Below are positions 13,868-17,810 of a stretch of DNA of 17,810 nucleotides, piece after piece (position 1 is the stretch's first letter; each line of letters begins with the position of its first letter). Source of the stretch: JAKLIN01 sp049288015 (GTDB lineage: Archaea > Nanobdellota > Nanobdellia > Pacearchaeales > GW2011-AR1); contig JBAQGX010000006.1 in NCBI GenBank assembly GCA_049288015.1, forward strand, positions 1 to 17,810, written 5' to 3'. The notes beneath the pieces are model-generated. The model searched no databases, was not told the origin of the DNA, and was given only the letters and a program-made list of their open reading frames with translations. The translations under genes and the position numbers were made by a program.

Positions 13868-13902
13868 TTTTTGTTTTATACTTATGAAAAAAGAAGCAAG
13901 TT

Positions 13903-14250
13903 CTATTTAAATCTTTCTATGTCGTCGGTAACTTTTTTGTATTTTCTATTAAGTGGTATTTCTACGAGGGAAATGAAATTTTTTTTAGGAACAATGTAAG
14001 GAATAAATGATTTTACCTCTCTAATTTCCATAATCTTCCCGTCGCTGCCAATCCATATTGCAATAAAAGGAAAGAAAACAAAAAAAGAATGAATTGCAAG
14101 TCTAGTTGGTTTTTTAAATTTAAATAATAAAATTTTTGCCTTTTCTCTTCTAGAAAACATCAAACCTACAGTTCTTCCAATCTTCCCCACTACTTGAGCC
14201 TCAACAGAGATTTTCTTTTTACCAAAATCTAAAAGTACTTTTTGTTGCAT
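13903..14250 (-). CDS. DUF192 family protein
   Basis: I start at ATG 14250 (115 residues) with GAGG shortly upstream; the longer frame to 14367 would run deep into the preceding gene. The pattern matches DUF192. It has an N-terminal strand region (VEAQVVGKIGRTVGLMF), then KILLFKF, then AIHSFFVFFPFIAIWIGSDGKI, which corresponds to the family's conserved 'H-x-FF-F-hydrophobic-D-x-x-G' core, then a hydrophobic strand ending ISLVEIP. DUF192 proteins are small beta-barrel-like domains of unsettled function. The usual conserved Met-Arg in the early motif is MFSRR here. It overlaps the end of the metallopeptidase gene by 32 nt. Confidence 0.8.
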   Translation of the reverse strand: MQQKVLLDFGKKKISVEAQVVGKIGRTVGLMFSRREKAKILLFKFKKPTRLAIHSFFVFFPFIAIWIGSDGKIMEIREVKSFIPYIVPKKNFISLVEIPLNRKYKKVTDDIERFK

Positions 14251-14617
14251 CAGCCGTCCTCTTTTTGTATTCCTTGCAATATAAATTGACATTTTTTTCA
14301 CATACAAAGTCATGATGCTTGAATCCGCCACCAAAAGTTTTTGGAATATGCATAAGTTCATGAACAATGACCTTTAGTTTTTCTTCCTCGTCCATCTTAT
14401 CAAATCTCTCTGAAATAAATTCCAGAGCATAGTAAGCCTCAACTCCAATTGTTTTCTGTAATATTTTTCCAAGAGCATGGCATCTTGCAATCGTTCCTCT
14501 TGATGAGCTTCCGAAGCTCCTGAAGCATTTCATCCTTTCAAGTTTTATATGAGGAAATAAAATTTGCGAAATATTCTCTGCCTTTTGCTGCAAATCGGGA
14601 GCGGGTTCATATCTCAT
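14219..14617 (-). CDS. Predicted zinc metallopeptidase (HExxH)
   Basis: A 132-residue protein with a zinc-binding VIVHELMHIP (His86, Glu87, His90) followed by GGGFKHHDF, whose His101 or His102 could be the third ligand. Upstream is a conserved Cys/Ser-rich segment (MKCFRSFGSSSRGTIARCHALG). This layout fits the archaeal predicted metallopeptidase group of COG4900 type. No signal peptide is seen, so it is cytosolic. The substrate is unknown. Its ATG shares 1 nt with the stop of the DUF167 gene and its 3' end overlaps the DUF192 gene, so all are translationally coupled. Confidence 0.82.
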   Translation of the reverse strand: MRYEPAPDLQQKAENISQILFPHIKLERMKCFRSFGSSSRGTIARCHALGKILQKTIGVEAYYALEFISERFDKMDEEEKLKVIVHELMHIPKTFGGGFKHHDFVCEKNVNLYCKEYKKRTADATKSTFRFW

Positions 14618-14826
14618 TATTTAGTTTCTATAATTTTATTTTTTGATGTAAAACCAGACTTTATTGCAACTTCTTTTTTAAAATATTTATGTAATAACTT
14701 AACAAGTTCTATATTTGCCTTATTGTCAGAAGGAGGAGATTTAAGATAGACTTTATATTTGTTTATTCCAAGCTGAATCACTTCTTGCTTAGCTGAAGAG
14801 GGATTTACTTTAACATAAATTATCAT
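14617..14826 (-). CDS. DUF167 (YggU-like) family protein
   Basis: I start at ATG 14826 (69 residues), which gives an ATGA overlap with the upstream stop; a TTG nine bases earlier is less likely. It has the DUF167 features VKVNPSSAKQEV, then KVYLKSPPSDNKANIELVKLL, and a closing IKSGFTSKNKIIE, matching the family's 'P-P-x-x-x-K-A-N' and 'G-x-x-S-x-x-K' motifs. The family is widespread and of unknown biochemical role. It lies between the nucleotidyltransferase and metallopeptidase genes in one operon. Confidence 0.88.
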   Translation of the reverse strand: MIIYVKVNPSSAKQEVIQLGINKYKVYLKSPPSDNKANIELVKLLHKYFKKEVAIKSGFTSKNKIIETK

Positions 14827-15296
14827 CTTTCCCAAGGTTCCTTATAAGGTCTTCCTAAAGCTTCATAAATTTCCAATTCAGTTTTACTTGCCAACCTTTT
14901 GCCGTCAGATTTCCTGAACAATCCATGATTAGTCAGCTTCAAACCTTTTCTCATTGCCACAAGCCTAAGCCCTATATTTGAACCTTTTTTCCCAGAGTAG
15001 GCCAACAAAGCGGCACCCCACTCATTTGGCACCGTAAAAAATAACTGCAAATCTATCTCGTCAATTCTAAAAAACATTTCCTTATCTCCTCCCCGTAAGA
15101 ATTTACCTTCTTTGCTTAGCAATTCTTTCACCTTATGCTTATAATCTTCTTTCTTTGTTATTAATACAATATCTATATCTCTTGGATTCGGCTTTTTTCT
15201 TCTTATACTGCCTGCAATTTCTATTCGAATGCAAAAGGGCCTTAATTGATCTTTAATTCTACCTGCTAACCTGAGAACTCTATCGCCCCTGTTCAT
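14823..15296 (-). CDS. PolX-like (pol beta) nucleotidyltransferase, palm-thumb only
   Basis: I start at ATG 15296 (157 residues), since a TATA box (15320-15326) is 27 nt upstream; the frame extends to 15359 but that part holds the promoter. The pol beta palm motif AGSIRRKKPNPRDIDIVL (28-45) gives Gly29-Ser30 and the metal ligands Asp40 and Asp42, with the third at Asp82 in EIDLQLF. The thumb has TVPNEWGAALLAYSG, GLKLTNHGLF and a C-terminal EALGRPYKEPWER, all typical of PolX. The N-terminal 8-kDa helix-hairpin-helix domain and the C-terminal PHP domain of full PolX are absent. It may be a gap-filling repair polymerase fragment or an altered transferase. Confidence 0.88.
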   Translation of the reverse strand: MNRGDRVLRLAGRIKDQLRPFCIRIEIAGSIRRKKPNPRDIDIVLITKKEDYKHKVKELLSKEGKFLRGGDKEMFFRIDEIDLQLFFTVPNEWGAALLAYSGKKGSNIGLRLVAMRKGLKLTNHGLFRKSDGKRLASKTELEIYEALGRPYKEPWER

Positions 15297-15319
15297 AAAA
15301 AAATAAATGCATAAAGAAC

Positions 15320-15326
15320 TTATAAA
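15320..15326 (-). promoter_or_regulatory. TATA box of the PolX-like operon
   Basis: The minus strand reads TTTATAA, centred 27 nt before ATG 15296. It lies about 20 bp (centre to centre) from the divergent ychF TATA box, so the two promoters are back to back. Confidence 0.6.
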
Positions 15327-15341
15327 TTTATCAGCATATAA

Positions 15342-15349
15342 TTTAAATA
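15342..15349 (+). promoter_or_regulatory. TATA box of ychF
   Basis: TTTAAATA centred 25.5 nt before the ychF ATG at 15371 predicts a leaderless message. Confidence 0.55.
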
Positions 15350-15370
15350 ATATCTCCATAAAAGTATTAT

Positions 15371-16555
15371 ATGCTCATAGGACTTATAGGAAAACCAAGC
15401 GTTGGAAAATCAACTTTCTTTAAAGCGGCGACTTTAGCAGAAGTTGAAATTGCTTCTTATCCGTTCACAACAATAAAACCAAATCATGGAGTTGGATATG
15501 TAAGAATTGATTGTATAGATAAGGAATTTAACACGCAATGTAATCCCGCTCACGGATTCTGTATAAATCATCAGCGTTTTGTTCCAATAGATCTCCTTGA
15601 CGTTGCCGGCCTTGTTCCAGGAGCAAGTGAAGGAAAAGGATTAGGAAATCAATTTTTGGATGATTTGAGAGGCGCAGACGTCTTCATTCATATAATTGAT
15701 ACATCCGGAACAACTGACGAAGAAGGAAAAGAAACAGAAAATTATGATATTTCAAGAGATATAGAATTTCTTGATGACGAACTTAACAAATGGTATTATA
15801 ATATATTTATGAAAGTATGGAAAAGCTTTGTAAGAAAATCAGAAATAGAGGAAGTAAGCTTTTCACAAGCAGTGGCAAAACAATTCTCTGGTTTGAAAGT
15901 AAACGAAGACCAGATAAAATCTGTTTTAAGAAAATTGGATTTTAAAGGCAAGCCAAGTCAATGGAATGAGGAGCAAGTTAAAAAATTTACCTCGGAATTA
16001 AGAAAAGAAAGCAAACCTATGATTATCGCAGCAAATAAAATAGATACTGAAAAAGGCAAGGAAAATTATGAAAAATTAAAAAAGAAATTTCCTAATCTTG
16101 TTATTATCCCTTGTTCTGCGGACTCCGAGCTAGCACTAAGAGAAGCCGCAAAAGCAGGACTAATAGAATATATTCCTGGAGACAGAAACTTCAATATAAT
16201 CAAAAAAATTAATGACGCACAAAAAGAGGCATTAGAAAAAATAAAGAAAAATGTCCTTGAAATTTACGAAAACGGAACAGGAGTACAAGCAATTCTTAAT
16301 AAATCTGTCTTTGATTTATTAAAATATCTTGCCATCTTCCCTGCAGGAGCAACAAAGCTTAAAGATAGTAAAGGGAGAACACTTCCTGATTGCTTTCTAT
16401 TGCCTCCTGAAAGCACAGCTATTGATTTTGCATACTTTCTTCACACAGACTTTGGTAATAACTTTATCCGAGCTATTGATGCCAGAACTAAAAAAACTCT
16501 TGGAAGAGATTACAAACTTAAAAATCGCGATGCCTTGGAAATTGTAAGCAGGTAA
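15371..16555 (+). CDS. ychF: YchF/OLA1-type Obg-family GTPase (archaeal form)
   Basis: A 394-residue translation-associated P-loop NTPase. Motifs: GKPSVGKST (residues 7-15), switch region ASYPFTTIKPNHGVGYV, G3 DVAGLVPGASEGKGLG, G4 AANKID, and a C-terminal TGS domain with DCFLLPPESTAIDFAYFLH and a terminal LKNRDALEIVS. Bacterial and eukaryotic YchF have an altered G4 (NMNE-like) and prefer ATP; here G4 is a standard NKID, as in archaeal members, so GTP may be favoured. The central helical region is long, as in archaeal homologues. A pair of cysteines near residues 57 and 63 (QCNPAHGFC) with a nearby His is notable but its role is unknown. The protein is expected to bind ribosomes. Confidence 0.93.
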   Translation: MLIGLIGKPSVGKSTFFKAATLAEVEIASYPFTTIKPNHGVGYVRIDCIDKEFNTQCNPAHGFCINHQRFVPIDLLDVAGLVPGASEGKGLGNQFLDDLRGADVFIHIIDTSGTTDEEGKETENYDISRDIEFLDDELNKWYYNIFMKVWKSFVRKSEIEEVSFSQAVAKQFSGLKVNEDQIKSVLRKLDFKGKPSQWNEEQVKKFTSELRKESKPMIIAANKIDTEKGKENYEKLKKKFPNLVIIPCSADSELALREAAKAGLIEYIPGDRNFNIIKKINDAQKEALEKIKKNVLEIYENGTGVQAILNKSVFDLLKYLAIFPAGATKLKDSKGRTLPDCFLLPPESTAIDFAYFLHTDFGNNFIRAIDARTKKTLGRDYKLKNRDALEIVSR

Positions 16556-16561
16556 GAAATA

Positions 16562-16570
16562 TTTTTTAAA
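16562..16570 (+). promoter_or_regulatory. Weak TATA-like element before the right-edge fibre gene
   Basis: TTTTTTAAA between ychF and the ATG at 16597, centred about 31 nt before it. It would give a leader of only a few nucleotides. Confidence 0.35.
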
Positions 16571-16596
16571 GTCTAATTCTTTACTAATTCAGAAAA

Positions 16597-17810
16597 ATGA
16601 GGTACAAAATTCTTCTGTTAGCATTGATTTTCATTAGCTTGCAGTTTGTCTATGCAGCAATTCCGCAAACGCTTGGAGTTCACGGAAAATTGACAGACAG
16701 TTCTGGAAATGCTTTAAGCGGGAATTATAACATTGTATTCAACATATACAATACTTTATCGGGAGGAACTACACTTTATCAGTCTGCACAAACAATAACT
16801 GTTAATTCAGATGGAACTTATGATGCAATCCTTAACAATATCAATTTGACGTTTAATCAGTCTTATTTCCTAGGAATAAAAGTTGGAAACGACGCAGAAA
16901 TGAATCCAAGAATAAACTTAACAACTTCCCCATATTCTTTTTATGCACAGAATGTCTCAGTATCTGGAATAGTTCCTGATACAAATTTTAGTTTAGGAAG
17001 TTATAATTTAACCGCAAATTATTTGTTTGGAAATGGAAGTTTCCTTACAAATGTTCCTTCAATAGAAACTTTCTGGAACTCTAATTTTTCCAATTTTACT
17101 TCACTGTATGGAAACCAGTATAACAACTATACAAACTTTACAACCTTATATTCTGGAGATGCTTTGAACTGGAGCAATCAGTTTAACAATTATACAAATG
17201 TAAATTTTAACCAAAGTAATTATTCAATAGTTTATGCTTATGCCTTGAATAGTTCAAATACTTGGTATGGAAATTCCACTGGAGCTCTGAATACGAATAA
17301 TACTGCAATAAATCTTAATATAACAACTGGTTATTTTAATGTAACAGACCAGACTGGAAATGTCTTTATAGAAAATGGGACATATGCTTTCTTTAATCAA
17401 TCAGTAGGAATAGGAACAGCAAACCCATTAGGAAGTCTTGATGTTAATGGAACTCAAGCTGTCTTTGAAAATGGAGCAGGAGATGGTGCATTAAGACTTG
17501 TTCCATATACAGGAAATGGAGGCAATGATTTTTGGATTGAATTATCGAACAATAGTCTTACGGAGGGTGGACAGATTTTGCATTTTAGTGGACCACTTGG
17601 GACTCCTGATGTAATAGATATAAATGTCTCCTCGGGAAATGTTGGAATAGGAACTTCAACACCAAGCCAGAAGTTAAATATTAATCAGGGAATAATAAAC
17701 TCTTCTGGATGGACAGATGCAAGTCATACAATATTTATTGTTGATGGTGGTTGGAGATTAAGAAGCGATACAAATTTATCAAATTTTGCAGTTACAGATA
17801 ATGCTAATAA
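16597..17810 (+). CDS. Large secreted fibre-like surface protein, 3' truncated by window
   Basis: The frame is open from ATG 16597 to the window end (404 complete codons). A clean Sec signal peptide (LLLALIFISLQFVYA, cleavage near residue 20) leads into a domain of about 100 residues. It begins AIPQTLGVHGKLTDSSGNAL and closes with FLGIKVGNDAEMNPR and SPYSFYAQ, a module common at the start of bacterial and DPANN surface fibre proteins. Next is an Asn/Tyr/Thr-rich repetitive stalk (about 160-230) packed with NxS/T sequons. Two tail-fibre-type motifs follow, VGIGTANPLGSLDVNG (270-285) and NVGIGTSTPSQKLNI (348-362). The likely role is a glycosylated surface adhesin or filament. It is related to the gene fragment at 1-360. 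Confidence 0.85.
   Translation, partial: MRYKILLLALIFISLQFVYAAIPQTLGVHGKLTDSSGNALSGNYNIVFNIYNTLSGGTTLYQSAQTITVNSDGTYDAILNNINLTFNQSYFLGIKVGNDAEMNPRINLTTSPYSFYAQNVSVSGIVPDTNFSLGSYNLTANYLFGNGSFLTNVPSIETFWNSNFSNFTSLYGNQYNNYTNFTTLYSGDALNWSNQFNNYTNVNFNQSNYSIVYAYALNSSNTWYGNSTGALNTNNTAINLNITTGYFNVTDQTGNVFIENGTYAFFNQSVGIGTANPLGSLDVNGTQAVFENGAGDGALRLVPYTGNGGNDFWIELSNNSLTEGGQILHFSGPLGTPDVIDINVSSGNVGIGTSTPSQKLNINQGIINSSGWTDASHTIFIVDGGWRLRSDTNLSNFAVTDNAN
17182..17213 (+). repeat. Copy B of the 32-bp repeat shared by the fibre-like genes
   Basis: Matches bases 16-47 at 30 of 32 positions, inside the Asn/Tyr-rich stalk. A looser copy of the same peptide unit (GNQYNNYTNF) occurs earlier in this gene, at residues 172-181. 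Confidence 0.7.

Noticed and set aside
14251..14367. Longer start for the DUF192 gene
   Set aside because: It would overlap the metallopeptidase's conserved C-terminal part by about 150 nt and adds nothing DUF192-like.
15297..15359. Longer start for the PolX-like gene
   Set aside because: The stretch contains the gene's own TATA box and encodes no PolX-like sequence; ATG 15296 is at the right distance.

Overview
The window looks like a low-GC archaeal chromosome segment, most likely from a DPANN lineage (Pacearchaeota/Woesearchaeota-like). The archaeal markers are aIF2-gamma, Kae1, ribosomal proteins L7Ae, S28e and L24e, and an archaeal-type YchF. TATA boxes centred about 25-27 nt before many start codons indicate mostly leaderless mRNAs. 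Proteins are short, and there are many secreted Asn/Ser/Thr-rich proteins. The lineage is inferred from gene content, not from a phylogeny.

Layout. Positions 1-1952 (+) hold the 3' end of a fibre-like secreted protein, then a two-TM-anchored Ig-like surface protein and a three-TM protein, in a tight row. Positions 1991-4008 (+) hold aIF2-gamma and a RecB/Cas4-type nuclease. A Cys-rich secreted protein lies at 4012-4608 (-). Positions 4647-9767 (-) form a compact operon gyrB - Nudix hydrolase - zinc ribbon - gyrA: bacterial-type gyrase in an archaeal setting. Across a 220-nt divergent control region carrying a perfect 19-bp palindrome lies a secreted protein (9988-11718, +). It appears to join a transglutaminase-like Cys-His-Asn domain to a beta-strand-rich, barrel-like C-terminal half. 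Positions 11705-12517 (-) hold rpl7ae, rps28e and rpl24e; the rpl7ae leader contains a sequence that folds as a textbook kink-turn. Next come kae1 (-), a 47-residue basic protein (-), and a minus-strand run of PolX-like nucleotidyltransferase, DUF167, HExxH metallopeptidase and DUF192. These are divergent from ychF (+), followed by a second, 3'-truncated fibre-like secreted protein related to the one at the left edge.

Functional picture. Most of the window is core information processing: initiation factor, ribosomal proteins, t6A synthesis, ribosome-associated YchF and gyrase. Cell-surface genes interrupt it and flank both ends. Two translation modes seem to coexist: leaderless first genes with a TATA box placing the transcript start at the ATG, and Shine-Dalgarno-led genes inside operons (gyrA) or with short leaders (the 47-aa protein). 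No tRNA, rRNA, CRISPR array, insertion sequence or transposase was seen, and no gene-free stretch exceeds 300 nt. The items most worth follow-up are the rpl7ae kink-turn, the transglutaminase/barrel-like protein, and the palindrome between it and gyrB.
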